This document shows, piece after piece, positions 1-11,390 of a stretch of 64,000 bases of DNA. The stretch's first letter is position 1. Every line of letters begins with the position of its first letter. A program made the translations under genes and the position numbers. This DNA comes from Solen grandis (taxonomy: Eukaryota > Mollusca > Bivalvia > Adapedonta > Solenidae), in NCBI GenBank assembly GCA_021229015.1, contig CM037783.1, positions 54,921,311 through 54,985,310 on the forward strand. The letters run 5' to 3'. Below the pieces are notes generated by a model. The model saw nothing but the letters and a program-made list of their open reading frames with translations, did no database searches and was not told where the DNA came from.

Positions 1-3000
1 GAGAGTCTTACCGTGAGATCCTGATGGCTGATGCGACAGTGGTGGACCTACATAAATTGGGACCATTCTACTTCAGTTTTGGAACCCAGGTGATCAAGTT
101 TGAGCTGCCAGAGTCACCTGACATTGCTAAGATACTTGTTAAGGTAATGGGAAACTGCAAATTGTCTGAATAGCCTGAGTGTGGAGAATATATAGGAATA
201 ATGTTCCATCCTGTCATGTTCCATAATGTGGTGGGATAGTGTAATGGTAACGTGCCTCACTTCTCACCAATGCCTCTTGGGTTTGATTCCTGGTCACATA
301 TGTAAGAGGATACAGTGTTCACTAGTCCTGACAAGTGGGTTTTCTTCAGGTTCTCTGGTTTCCTTCCACAATAACGCATGCATATGCTGCCACCAGAGCC
401 AACTTGTTTCTTAATCAATGTAAAATAAAAAAAGTTTTAACTTTTTTAACGTCACATGAATTTCATCTTATCCCATCCCTTAAAGGAAGAAAAAGAAGGA
501 AGTGTGTTTGTATGTATGGTGGGGGGGGGACTAATCACTTTTAGCGATGGTTTTAGTGTCTTTTTTTACAATCATTAAAATTGAATAATACATTGTTTGA
601 ATTGTGATAAACACAATAGTCATGATTTGAATACTTTCTAATGCTCCATTGAATGCTTGGTATTCTAATATTTTACAAGTTTTCCATGACAACCCTGGAT
701 AGAATGGGTATGTCTGGTGGCAGGGTATACATTTAGTTCATCGAATATCTTGTGAGATAATAAATACAGTTTTCTATCAATCTCATGAAATGTCAGGATG
801 TTTGTCTACATAATTCTTGGATGAGTTCGTAATTGGTCATGTGGGGTCAAATAGTCACCAGTCAATCTAGAAACTGTGAACACTCTAAGGCCACAGTTTT
901 GGCCAATTCTAGTGGTAAGGTTTTCTATGATATCATAGTTAGAATTGGGTCACATGGTCAAACTAGCACAGGTAATCTTAGAAATCTTGTGACACTCTGA
1001 GACATTTAGCCAATCTCATTAGATTGGTCAGATGTTTGTCTACATGATATCAAATCGTTTGATAATGGGTCTCGTGAGGTCAAAACTAGGTCCAGGTCAA
1101 ATCTTAGAAAACCTGTGAATACCTAGAGACACAGTTCAGCCAATCTTATAAAATTGGTCAGGATGTTTGTCTACTGATATTGGATGAGTTTGAAATGGTC
1201 AGGGGTCAAAAACTAGGTCACCAGGTCAAATCTTAGAAAAACTTTGTGAAAACTCTAGAGGCCACGTTTAGCCTATCCTCATTAGATTTGGTCAGGATGT
1301 TTGTCTACATGATATCTCAAATGATTTGAAAATGGTCACTGAGGTCAAAAATTAGGTCCCAGGTCAATCTTAGAAAAACCTTGTGGAACTCTAGAGGCCA
1401 GTTTTCAGCCCAATCTCTAATTGGTCAGGATTTTTGTTAAGATATTGGTGAGTTTGAAATGGGTCACTGGTCAAACTAGTCCCAGGTCATTTAGAAACTT
1501 GTGAAACTTGAGGCCGGTTTCAGCTAATCTTCATGATTGTGGGATGTTTGTCTACATGAATTGGATAGTTCGATGGTTATGGGGTCAAAAACTAGGTCAC
1601 CAGGTCAAATCTTAGAAAAACCTTGTGAACACTCTAGAGGCCACAGTTTCAGCCTAATCTTCATTAGATTTGGTCAGGATGTTTGTCTACATGATATTGG
1701 ATGAGTTCGAAAATGGGTCATGTGGGGTCAAAAACTAGGTCACCAGGTCAAATCTTAGAAAAACCTTGTGGACACTCTAGAGGCCACAGTTTTAGCCCAA
1801 TCCTCATTAGATTTGGTCAGGATGTTTGTCTACATGATATCTCAAATGAGTTTGATAATGGGTCACGTGAGGTCAAAAACTAGGTCCCCAGGTCAAATCT
1901 TAGAATAACCATGTGAATACTCTAGAGGCCACAGTTTCAGCCCAATATTCATAAAATTTGGTCAGGATGTTTGTCTACATGATATTGGATGAGTTTGAAA
2001 ATGGGTCACATGGGGTCAAAAACTAGGTCACCAGGTCAAATCTTAGAAAAACCTTGTGAATACTCTAGAGGCCTCATTTACAGCCTTACCTTGATAAGAA
2101 TGTTTGTTTACATCAAATTTCGTATGAATTAAAAACTGAGCCACATGGGGTCTAAAAGTAGGTCACCAGCACAAATTTTAGAAAAATCTTGTGAACACTC
2201 TAGTCCTACCTTTTTGTACTAGTCCATATTAAACATAATAAGAGTGGTGACTGCATAATTTTCCAGTTTGCAAATTCAGGTAGGATCAAAATCTAGGTCA
2301 CTTAGACACAGGTCCATCTTAGCCCTCTTGTTTCTTAAACCCATTAATCATTGACTTTCAAGCTTTCAAGGTGGTCATTACAAGCTTTAATGAATAATTA
2401 TTCTGATAAATTATAGAACATGTATCTATCTAATAATATATTGTTTCCAGCCAAGTAAGATTAAATCATAGTTAAGTCTGGAAGCTTTGGAGAATAAATG
2501 GATTCTTGAAATTAGAGGAGACTATTTTACATTGGGAACATGATTACCTATTGATTGAGAAGGATATGACATTAGTAATCATGATAATTTTGAGATTTGA
2601 AGGATTACAATCTTCTAATTATACACCACTATCCAAAGTGGCTGAGTGGTTTGAGTGTCCGCCTCAGGAGCAGGAGGTCATGGGTTCAATTCCCATTTGC
2701 AGCATACCAAAGTGTTAAAATATGATGCTTGTATAGCTCCCTTGCATGACGTTCAGCATATAAGGGTAGTTCAAGTACTGGTTGACCTGGTGTCAGGATG
2801 TGAATGGTATAATTTTACACAGTTATTATTTCCTTTATTCTCATGATTGAATTTGAAACTGAATGTTCTCATTATATCAAGTTATTTATTTCAAAATATT
2901 TGGGAATCATAAGTAATTCATTCATGAAATTTGACTGATATTAGAACTGAAGATTTTCTGATTTTCTCCATTGACTGACTCACAAAGTCCTAATAATTAA

Positions 3001-3711
3001 AGTCACTCACTGTATCATAATTGAAATCTAAACAAAAGTTCTGACTGGATTTTAAAATATTTTTGCACAGATGTTCTTGTGGTCACTCTACATTTTGTAC
3101 TAAGATTGTAAAAATTATTTGGATTGTAAGAAAAATATGGCCCCAAGTGGACCAAGATGGTTTTCCTTATATGTATATAATACAAATTTTAAAGTACTGG
3201 TTGGATTTCAAATTCTTTTTGCACAGATGTTTCTTGGGTGACTCTCTGTCAAGGTTGATAAAATTATTTGGATCCAAGTAAATAATGCTGCAGGAAGCAG
3301 AAGCCCTATCATTTTCATTCATCTTGTAAAGTTTAGTACATGTATATTGTACATTGTTCCAGAATATCATTTTCATTCAGTAATTGGTTTATACGTCATA
3401 AGCAAGTCTCAACATGTCAGTATGCAGTATGAGAGTGTTTGAACAGTTAATATAACCTTTCTTTCACCCTACAGGCATTCCAGGCCAGATTCCGCAAGGT
3501 GATGGATTCGTCTCAGAACGCCTACAATGAGGACACCACAAAACTGACAGAGAAGCTTGACCAATCAGAACGCTTGTTGTTCCAGGCTGGACAGGTGTGC
3601 TTGAATGACTTTATTCGCTGGGAGACCAGACAGACAGAAAAACTGACTACCTCAGAAATGGTAAAGAAACATCGGAAACGAAAGCGAGCAGCCTACGAGG
3701 AAAACAGTTGA
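1..3711 (+). CDS. GINS3: GINS complex subunit PSF3 (3' part of gene)
   Basis: PSF3 is one of four GINS subunits. With CDC45 and MCM2-7 it forms the CMG replicative helicase in the nucleus. Two exons are visible, 1-143 (frame from base 3) and 3475-3711, joined in phase 0 across a GT-AG intron (gtaatgg donor, ttcaccctacag acceptor). Together they give 126 C-terminal codons out of the roughly 210 usual for the family. Recognition rests on conserved stretches: 'VVDLHKLGPFYFSFGTQ' in the first exon and 'VMDSSQNAYNEDTTKL' and 'LNDF..WE' in the second, in the same order and spacing as animal PSF3. The C-terminus is basic (KKHRKRKRAAYEENS), then TGA at 3709-3711. The N-terminal exon(s) lie before the window. 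The frame is intact. The intron carries a tandem repeat and SINEs. Confidence 0.93.
3..143 (+). CDS. GINS3: GINS3 penultimate exon
   Basis: 47 complete codons ending in '..AKILVK', then a GT donor at 144-145; phase 0 exit. The 5' edge is cut by the window, so the true exon start is not seen. It encodes the part of the PSF3 fold around the 'DLHK.GP.FY.FG' signature. Confidence 0.88.
222..436 (+). repeat. tRNA-derived SINE copy
   Basis: Begins with a tRNA-like head (B-box-like 'gggtttgattcctgg' near 280), continues with a body 'catatgtaagaggatacagtg' and ends in an A-rich tail at 421-435. The body recurs at 27030-27160 ('catacatgagagggtatagtg', 'ttctct..gtttcctccca'), which shows it is a dispersed family. 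The tRNA head is diverged and not a functional tRNA. Confidence 0.6.
515..562 (+). repeat. 3' end fragment of the 'tataccccc' repeat family
   Basis: 'ggggggactaatcactttta' followed by 'gcgatggttttag' matches the last bases of the element at 6193-6752 ('gcgggtattaatcacattta' then 'gtgattgttctag'). Only the 3' end is present. Confidence 0.5.
788..2112 (+). repeat. Tandem repeat array, 144-bp unit, decayed at its 5' side
   Basis: The anchor 'ggtcaggatgtttgtctac' recurs near 792, 915, 1025, 1157, 1291, 1424, 1541, 1672, 1816, 1960 and 2096. The last clean units are spaced exactly 144 bp (1672, 1816, 1960). Earlier spacings are 110-134 because single bases are missing throughout. Two variants partly alternate: 'tattggatgagtt..ggtcaccagg' and 'atctcaaatga.tttg..ggtccccagg'. 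Confidence 0.85.
2636..2850 (+). repeat. tRNA-derived SINE copy (family of 8426)
   Basis: tRNA-like head with A box 'tggctgagtggtttgag' and B box 'gggttcaattccc', followed by the family body 'agcatataagggtagttc' and 'cctggtgtcaggatgtgaatgg'. The same body occurs at 8426-8720 and, without the head, at 40428-40556. The body continuing past the tRNA-like 3' end makes it a SINE rather than a tRNA gene. Confidence 0.7.
3035..3285 (+). repeat. Fragment of the 'ccctcttgttt' repeat family
   Basis: Two imperfect units (about 3045 and 3197) with 'actggatttt..', 'gcacagatgtt.cttg', 'ttatttggat' and 'atggcc'. These are the internal units of the family seen complete at 7345-8030 and 48901-49930. Confidence 0.5.
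3475..3711 (+). CDS. GINS3: GINS3 last coding exon
   Basis: 78 codons plus TGA. It opens 'AFQARFRKVMDSSQNAYN' right after the acceptor and contains the strongly conserved 'MDSSQNAYNED' block. Its basic tail is typical of the end of PSF3. Confidence 0.93.
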   Translation, partial: AFQARFRKVMDSSQNAYNEDTTKLTEKLDQSERLLFQAGQVCLNDFIRWETRQTEKLTTSEMVKKHRKRKRAAYEENS

Positions 3712-4577
3712 TTTGTTTTGATTTGTGTTTAATGAGTGTATTTATTAAGTCAGTGCTACGTATATTATAAGTGCGATACTGTATCAGCTGATGCAGGCTT
3801 TAGAAAGTATGGATTTTATTTTCTCCCACACCTGACACTGTTTCTAGTGAATTAACCGGTGTTAAACTTCAAAAGAGAAATTTCATAACTCTGGGTGAAA
3901 TTTTATCTTTGTAAAATTTTCATGAGTATCTCACTTTCTTCATCAGCATGTGACATAATCAGGTCACATGACACACACCTCTCCTCTTCGAGGTTAATCC
4001 TGAGTTTGGAAACACATTATTAGTTGTGTTGGATAAACAGTCTCATATCTCCTCTACTAGACAGCTTACATGCTATGACATCGTATCTTTCTGAGCAAAT
4101 CATAATATAGAGCATAACTGTTGGTTTCAGTGGTATATCATTTTCAATTGGGTGAGGAGGAAAATCTATATTTTCACAAGTTGTGTAGCTCAAAGAAAAA
4201 GTGTATTCCTTCAGGTATTTCTTGAAGAAGTTTTATTTCAATGTAGAAATCTATAGCTAAATCTTGAAAAATTACAAAAGTGTCTTTTAGTAGTCCTGTT
4301 ACAAAACATACATAATTAATAAATTAAAAAAATGGTAATATTCACTGTTTGGTACAATGAAATTACCTTTTTTAATTCAATGATATTTCCCTACAATCCA
4401 CCGAAAAGCAATAAATAAAAAAAGAATATCAATAAAATTTGCTTAATGGAAGGAAGACAGGACTCCTTGAATTGCAAAGACAATACCTGAACACATTACA
4501 CTATTCTAGTTTTACAAAAGATACTAGTCTATGGCTTAGTCAACAGAAATACATACCCTACTCACTGATAGCATTAG
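3712..4577 (+). other. GINS3 3' flank; AT-rich with a dispersed repeat
   Basis: Probable 3' UTR followed by AT-rich DNA. The part 4110-4430 matches 24210-24450 ('gttggtttcagtgg', 'ggtaatattcactgttt', 'aaaagcaataaataaa'), so it is a dispersed repeat. No coding signal seen. Confidence 0.5.
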
Positions 4578-4740
4578 TTAAGGGCACCCTGGTCCTGTGG
4601 TATCCTACATTACTTAACTGTGGATCAGAAGGTTGTGGGTTCTAACCCCGCTGGTGGCAATGGTTTTTCATGACCTCCTCAGGTGCAAGGTACTCTGGTA
4701 TCTTTGAGCGGGTTTCGAGTGATTTGTAAAAATTTGTCCC
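4578..4740 (+). repeat. SINE-like fragment with tRNA-like head
   Basis: 'caccctggtcctgtggtatcc' with a B-box-like 'gtgggttctaaccccgctgg' at about 4634, continuing into non-tRNA sequence. A degraded tRNA-derived SINE is the simplest reading. Confidence 0.45.
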
Positions 4741-5417
4741 AAAGTGAAAATTTAAAGTTTAAGCTAATATTTGTTAGAATGGAATTATTAGGTATTTAAG
4801 ATATTCTTACTAGGAAAACAAGAAATATAAATATGTTTCTAATAGATGTATTATTTTGGTAAAACTTGACACTGAGTAAGGCTGGCGTATTTGGAGACAG
4901 ATCTGGACCTGTGTATCATACTTCATTCCCTATTGAATCTAATGAGTATATTTCGAGTCTGAGCACGAAAATCATACTTAAGTATCATTTTTTGAGAACA
5001 CATGGCAAGATAATATTTAAGAAATGTGATTTTTGCATGAGATCAGGTTCGTCTACTTGACTATATTGTAAAATGCATCTTACACATGTAGAATTTGTTT
5101 TACAACCAAGAACTTCCATCATGGGTGACTTTCTTAACGTTACACCTGCTTGACATCTGAAATATATCAAAATCAGATTTGAACATTGTGTTAAGTCTAC
5201 AACACTACATTGCGCCCTATTGTGTAGAGAACAAATCTGCAAATAAACATGAGGAACTGGTGGTTTCATGTAGATAAGCAATTATCATATTGGATTTCCA
5301 TGTCATGTTCTGAAAAAATGCCAAGTAAATGAAGAGAGATCGACTGTGAGAGTGAGATAATTCAAGCAATGTTAAAACAATAAATATTCCATTAGTGATT
5401 GAATAGTGATTGTAATT
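4741..5417. other. No recognisable feature
   Basis: AT-rich, stop-rich in all frames; I see no repeat family or exon. Confidence 0.4.
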
Positions 5418-5940
5418 TTAGCTCCTCAGGGCACAACTTGCTTAAGGTGAGCTATTCTGATCACTGTGTCCATCGTGCCTTGTCAACATTTTGCTTTAAG
5501 GGACATCTCCTCTGAAAAAAACTGGGTAGAAATCTTGAATGACCATTCACTGAAATAACTGGTTGTCATGGCAACCAACATGATTTAATTTTAAAAACTT
5601 AAAAATCTTCTCTGGAACCAATGGTTAGAGATTTAATTTATTGAACACAAATGTCTGTTCAGTGGCCCTTAACCATTGCTTAAACAAAGTTAATCCCTTG
5701 AAAATGAAGTTCCTAGAGATTTGGCTAGTTTCTTTTTACACATGTATACCCAGTAACTATTTTTAAAAAATCATTCTCTATGATACCAGTGATCTGAATT
5801 CATTTTCATTGGGAACAAATGGTCATCTTCCATCTTGAATCTGGTTATTGCAGAAGGTAACCAGGTAAAATCAAGTGACCTGAATTGTTTTGATTAGGTT
5901 CTTTTGTGAGTGTTTCAAGGCCACCATGGCCTTCTTGTTA
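5418..5940 (+). repeat. Dispersed repeat of the 'ccctcttgttt' family
   Basis: Opens 'ttttagctcctcagggcac' and 'aaggtgagctattctgatca', passes 'tgctttaagggacatctcct' and ends 'aaggccaccatggccttctt'. Same ends as the copies at 7345-8030 and 50148-50880. No protein coding seen; non-autonomous. Confidence 0.7.
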
Positions 5941-6192
5941 ATAGAAGTAAATTACCATTTGAAAATGACAGCCAGTTTTCTTATGCAGGGGAAATGTTTG
6001 CATACTTAAATAGTATAATGAGATGTTTGGAAAAAAAGGAAAAGGGAGTGACGGAGGACTGAAAGACAGGAAGGGAGATTACTGTGGCAGAATTGTTTAA
6101 CTGATCGTTATCAAAGGAATCATTAAGTAATCCGTGTATCTGTAAATTAACCATCTTCCTAGGAGTATCAGTTACTTGAGAAGTATTTTATT

Positions 6193-6752
6193 ATACCCCC
6201 GAAACGAAGTTTGGGGGGGTATATAGGAGTCACCCGGTGGTCGGTCGGTTGGTCGGTCTGTCGGTCCAGCGATCCGTTGCATTATTGGAATTCAATACAA
6301 CTTCATGCAATGATCAAACACATGGAGAGGAAGTGCAGTGCACAAGAACCATAACTCCATCTTGACTTATTACAGAGTTATTGCCCTTTGTTACTTTTCC
6401 TTGTCCGGAGCATAACTTGAAAAGTACTGATTGGATTTCAAAACAATTTCATACAGTGGTCAAGCACAATATGAGGAAGTGCAGTACACAAGAACCATAA
6501 CTCTATCTATTGTAATTACAGAGTTATTGCCCTTTGTTACTTTTCCTTGTCCGGAGCTTAACTTTAAAACTACTGGTTGGAATTCAAAACAATTTCATAC
6601 AATGGTCAAGCACAACCTGTGTAACCGTGCCAAAAATCTGGAAAAAAAACTAATGTAAAAATGTCTTTTTCATACTCTTCTTCTTAATCCTAATAACTTC
6701 ATCATTTCTAAAGCAGTATTGCGCGGGTATTAATCACATTTAGTGATTGTTC
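6193..6752 (+). repeat. Dispersed repeat opening with a C/G-tract palindrome
   Basis: Starts 'tatacccccgaaacgaag', immediately self-complementary to 'ttgggggggtata'. It then has a 'ggtcggtcggttggtcgg' tract, about 120-bp internal units (around 6290, 6410 and 6535: 'ttgcccttt.ttacttttcc', 'agtgcagt.cacaagaacc') and a conserved end 'attaatcacatttagtgatt'. A 3' end fragment of the same family is at 515-562. Confidence 0.75.
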
Positions 6753-7344
6753 TAGTTTTTATTTGACTTAAAAAGATAAAATTACAGGCACGTGTAAATA
6801 ATCAGTTGTGTATTTGTTTATAAAAAACAAACCTTAAAAAAATAAAATGTTTATCCAATGCTGTTTTGATTTCTCTTCTTTTCAACATTGACATATGTAC
6901 ATCCATACATCTCTTAACATTGATTTAATATTTAATATAAACAATGTTGGCAGTTTTTTTATCAAAGATATATATTTTACAGTTTAAACATATCTTTAAT
7001 CAAGAAATACATGTATATACAATTACATACCAATACATATAAAGTAAGAATTAGATTGAATGCATGCATGTTTATGGAGATCTTCCGTTCTCTAAACTCT
7101 ACAGTTTAGTATTGATCTTGGCCAAACATAGATTTTTATAGATTAGATTTTATAGATATTTTTATTTCAATAAACCAGAAGGTCATTAGACCCATGTGGT
7201 ATCATTACATGGCGACAGTATAAGATACATTTACATGCATATTTAACACTTTATATTAAATTACGTATATATACATGCATTTTTATATGTTTATTTTGCA
7301 ACATCTTCTGACATTGTTCAACATTTTTTTAATTCATTTATTTT
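6753..7344. other. AT-rich, no recognisable feature
   Basis: Very AT-rich with short 'atatatacatg' tracts; nothing coding. Confidence 0.4.
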
Positions 7345-8030
7345 TTAGTGATCACCCTGCGTCCGTCGTCAGTCGTCCGTCATCAACAATTTACTTTAAA
7401 CGACATCTCTGAAACTGCTAGGCAGAATTTGATTAAATTTGGCAGGGATGTTCCTTGGGTGAACTTCACAAAAGTTGCTAAAATTATTCCGATCTATGAA
7501 AAACATGGCCGCCAGGGGCGGGGCTAATTTGCTTTATATGTATATGTGAAATATTTAAACCTTATCTCCTCTGAAACCGCAGGACATAATTTGATTTAAG
7601 CTGGCAGGGATGATCCTTGGGTGAAGCTTCACAAAAATTGCTAAAATTATTCTGATCCGTAAAAAAACATGGCTGCCAGGGGCGGGGCTAATTTGCCTTA
7701 TATGTATATCGTGAATTCTTAAAATGACATCTCCTCTGCAACCGCTTGACAGAATTTGATTAAATTTGGCAGGGATGATCCTTCGGTGAAGCTTCACAAA
7801 AGTTGCTAAAATTATTCCGATCCATAAAAAAATATGGCTGCAAAGGGGCAGGACTTAATTGCCTTAAATGTATATAATGAATCTCCTCTGAAACTGCTAG
7901 ACAGAATTTGATTAAACTACTGGCCAGATTTCAAAATATTTTAATACACTGTAACAGACTGATGTTCCTTGGGTAACCTTATACTTATACTTAGGTGAGC
8001 GATCCAGGGCCATCGTGGTCCTCTTGTTTT
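7345..8030 (+). repeat. Dispersed repeat of the 'ccctcttgttt' family, four internal units
   Basis: Begins 'ttagtgatcaccctgcgtcc'. It contains about 163-bp direct units near 7401, 7565, 7728 and 7881 (each 'gaaac.gc..gacagaatttga', 'ggcagggatg.tccttgg') and ends 'gatccagggccatcgtggtc' then 'ctcttgttt'. The internal units look like a built-in tandem repeat that varies between copies. Confidence 0.75.
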
Positions 8031-8425
8031 CATGACTGACTGGACCGGGATTTCTCGCCTGAAATGTCGTGACGACACGGAACAGTTTCTCACCAAATGG
8101 ATCTGTAATCGATGACAACGGCGCCTGTATGTTTCTGTTGATTGGTGTAGCAGTTGCATCATCATTTACATCTCATCACTTCACATACGAGAACAGTGCA
8201 AAACAATGTTTAAAAAATAGTGCAATGCCATTATGTTAGGAATTGCAGGAGATGAACAATTTCTGGTACACATGTAAATAAAACGAATACTGCATATTGT
8301 ATATCATTTGAGTACAGCGCTCGAGAATCATTGAAATAACAACTAATTCATGCAAATTGGATTCTAAAAATAACGGGTTAAACAGCAGCAGCACAAAAAC
8401 ATTTGAAATATGCTGTATCATAAAT
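8031..8425. other. No recognisable feature
   Basis: Single-copy-looking sequence; short frames only. Confidence 0.35.
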
Positions 8426-8720
8426 TTACCGATGACCGAGCGGTAAGAGCGGGAGGTCGTAGGTTCGATCCCCGGCCGCGACATACCGAAGTAGTAAAAG
8501 ATGGTACTGGTATAGCTCCGTTGCTTGGCGCTAAGCATATAAGGGTAGTTCCAGGATTGATTGGCCCGGTGTAAGGATAAAGTGACTGGATGTGGTATCA
8601 TACCATATGTCTACAGCGTGATACTGCAGTGTGGCAGCACTATATCTGTCTTAAGTATACATCGTCTCCAAATGACTGAAATACTGTCGTTGGGACGTTA
8701 ACCTGACAAACAATATAAAT
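8426..8720 (+). repeat. tRNA-derived SINE, near full length
   Basis: A-box-like 'gaccgagcggtaagagcgg', B box 'taggttcgatccccggc', body 'agcatataagggtagttcc' and 'ttggcccggtgtaagg', then a conserved 3' domain 'gactgaaatactgtcgttgg' and 'gacgttaa'. The 3' domain recurs in the SINEs at 31148 and 62172. Confidence 0.75.
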
Positions 8721-9069
8721 TGAAATAGTATTTTGAAATATATGCGGTATGTTAATAGTGTCAAAATGAAAAATAGAATACACGTCATTTAAACAATTAT
8801 CTACAAAGTACAGAACGAAGCCTATATGACATAATTACAGACTTATCAACGGAGAATAGCAAAAGATGTTTATCAGAATCCTGCATTTCAGTAAATAAAT
8901 CAATATACGTTGCCATAGAGTATACATGAAATTCATCTCGCATTACAATGAAGTAAAACATACAGTTCAAATTCTACTGAAGTATCATCTAAATTAATTG
9001 AAAGCTTACAATAGTGTTCAGTTTTGTAGTTAGATGTCACAGACATACAATCTTGATTTGTCACGACCG
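8721..9069. other. No recognisable feature
   Basis: AT-rich spacer before the foldback element. Confidence 0.35.
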
Positions 9070-9159
9070 TGCCCAGATGGCCAAGTAATAGTTTGTCATT
9101 CATAAACATATATGGAACGTCTTTCCTGCCTCATTATACTGGTCTTTTTACTATCATGT

Positions 9160-9960
9160 GCATAAATCATTACGATATGTGTGCTGATCAATATTCTAGG
9201 TGCATTTTCTATTTCGTTATGTTCACACTTCATTACGTAATGTGGACCAACCTTTTTACGTGTGCCGATCAATGCGTCTATTACATTCCTGCACATACAT
9301 TACGCTACTGACCATTGTAAAGTGCATTCCTCATAACGTATGTGTACGTCATGGGTTGGTGCATTTCCATCTCATTATGTGGAACTTCATTACATTATAT
9401 AGACCGATCATTGCTTTAGGTGCGCTGTCCATTTTGTTATGTGTACATTTTATCATGTAATGTGTATCGATAACGTTACCCTGTGAATTCACCTTTTTGT
9501 TATTCACCATTATGTTGTTGTTTTTTTCACTGATAGTTATATACATTATCCATTTCGTTATGTAATCATTTCATTACGGTATGTGTGGCGATCATTGCGT
9601 TAGGTGCATTCTTCTTGCAATGTGCACACTTCATTTCGCCATGTGTACCAATAACTATGTCCTGTAAATTCTCCATTCCGTTGCGTGCAAACTCTATAAT
9701 GTTATTTGGTCGTTATGTGCATACTTCATTATGTTATGTGTAACTCCATTTCTTTATGTTCGCACATCATTACGTTATGATTTTATACTGATTATTTTGT
9801 TGAGTGTATCATCCATTTCCTTATGTGTATACTTCATTATGATATGTGTAATGATCATTATGGTATGTGTACAGATCATTTCGTTATGTGCATACTAGTA
9901 CTTCATTACGCTGTGTGCATCGTCATTATGCCAAACATTGTCATTATGACGACATAGTAA
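9160..9960 (+). repeat. Left-arm array of 21-bp monomers
   Basis: Consecutive monomers such as 'atttccttatgtgtatacttc', 'attatgatatgtgtaatgatc' and 'attatggtatgtgtacagatc' around 9815-9880 are each 21 bp. Further out they are more diverged, with occasional 20- or 27-bp units. Confidence 0.7.
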
Positions 9961-10924
9961 GTTCGAGTAATTTTAATTTATGACACCCATAAATTGGCGG
10001 CAAATACGGGCAAATTCGGGCAAAGTGTAAAAGTGTAAATGGCAGCCCCAGCGGCCCCATTACTAAATGTCATGGTGAATGGGGCATTGGGCTTTATCAT
10101 TTTGATATTCCATTTCTTTGGAAGTTCCATATTTATGTTTTATGTTTGAAGTAGAGCTTATTTATTTTAACTTTCCAGATAATAAAAAAAATCGCATGGT
10201 ATTGCATATGTAACGTGCGGTTATTATTAAACAATGGCATTTGAACCGCGGCACCACAGCTGAAATCATCCGATTCATTTTCATATTTTTTACGGTATTT
10301 ATTTTATAGACTGATGTATGGCATTTAAAAACCATGGCCCCAACATTGTTGATGTAATTCTTATCAGAAATTACAACTTAATATCTTTTGAAAAAAATGT
10401 CAGATAAAGTAAGTAACATGGAACAGTGTTCGAATAAGTCAGGTCACAAATCTCGTGTAAACATTTTCTTTGCAAAATGACTTTGTGAAATAGCAGTTGG
10501 TAATGAGACATGGGTAAATGTGTGATCAGAACACATAACATAATGAAGTGTTTACATAACGAAACAGGGAATGTGTATAACAAAATGATCAGTACACTAA
10601 ACATAATAAAGGTTTAACATAACGAAGCAGGGAATGCACACAACGAAATGATCGGTACACAAAACATAATTTTCCAAAAATAACAACCGTACGTAGCATA
10701 CAATGCAGTAAGATTTTTTAATATCTGAATATCTCTATTTCTTATATGGAGCATAAAAAACTACTTAAGAAGGAAATGTAATATTTAATTGATATGGGCC
10801 CATGACCCTTTATACTGGGGCCGAAGGGACTGCCATTTACACTTTGTCCGAATTTACCGCCATTTTGTCGGTGTCGTGAATAAAACATTACTCGAACAAA
10901 GTATCCCGTCATAATAACAATGTT

Positions 10925-11390
10925 CGGCATAATAACGATGCACACAACGTAATGAAATATGTAAAAAACGAAATGATCTGTACACATACCATAATTAAAT
11001 AATTTAAGTGTTTACTTAACGAAATGGGGAATGCATACAACTAAATGAGCAGTAACGTTATACATAACACAATGAAGTGGTTACATAACGAAATACGGAA
11101 TACACACAACAAAATGATCAGAACACATAACGTAATGAAGTGTTTACATAACGAAACAGGGAATGTGCATAATAAAATGATCAGTACACAAAACATAATG
11201 AAGGTTTAACATAACAAAATAGGGAATGCACACAACGAAATGATCGGTACACAAAACCTAATTAGTTCGCACATAACGAAAATGGGTATACGCACAGCAA
11301 AATTATCCATACACATCACATAATGAAGTTAGCACATAACGAAATAGCAAATGAACCTAGCATATTGATTAGCGCACATATCATAGTGGC
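10925..11390 (-). repeat. Right-arm array, 63-bp trimers of the 21-bp monomer
   Basis: Reverse-complement orientation to the left array. Each 63-bp unit holds three monomers, 'atgatca..acacataacgta', 'atgaagtgtttacataacgaa' and 'acagggaatgtgcataataaa', so neighbouring motifs sit two helical turns apart. Confidence 0.7.

Larger units (their letters stand above)
144..3474 (+). other. GINS3 intron with repeats
   Basis: A 3.3-kb intron containing a SINE, a decayed tandem repeat array, a second SINE and a two-unit fragment of a dispersed repeat, listed separately. The stretch 2111-2635 is AT-rich and I see nothing else in it. Confidence 0.8.

Noticed and set aside
7555..8165. Open frames on the minus strand, one with a repeated 'HPRIIPA' motif
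   Set aside because: They lie inside, or overlap the end of, the multi-unit dispersed repeat; the same peptide motif appears wherever this repeat occurs (49174-49359, 13703-13945).
8426..8520. Possible tRNA gene with perfect B box
   Set aside because: Body and 3' domain show it is a SINE; the acceptor stem does not pair.
9069..11000. Several overlapping frames of 65-86 codons
   Set aside because: They arise from the 21-bp array, where a multiple of three lets frames stay open; no protein features.
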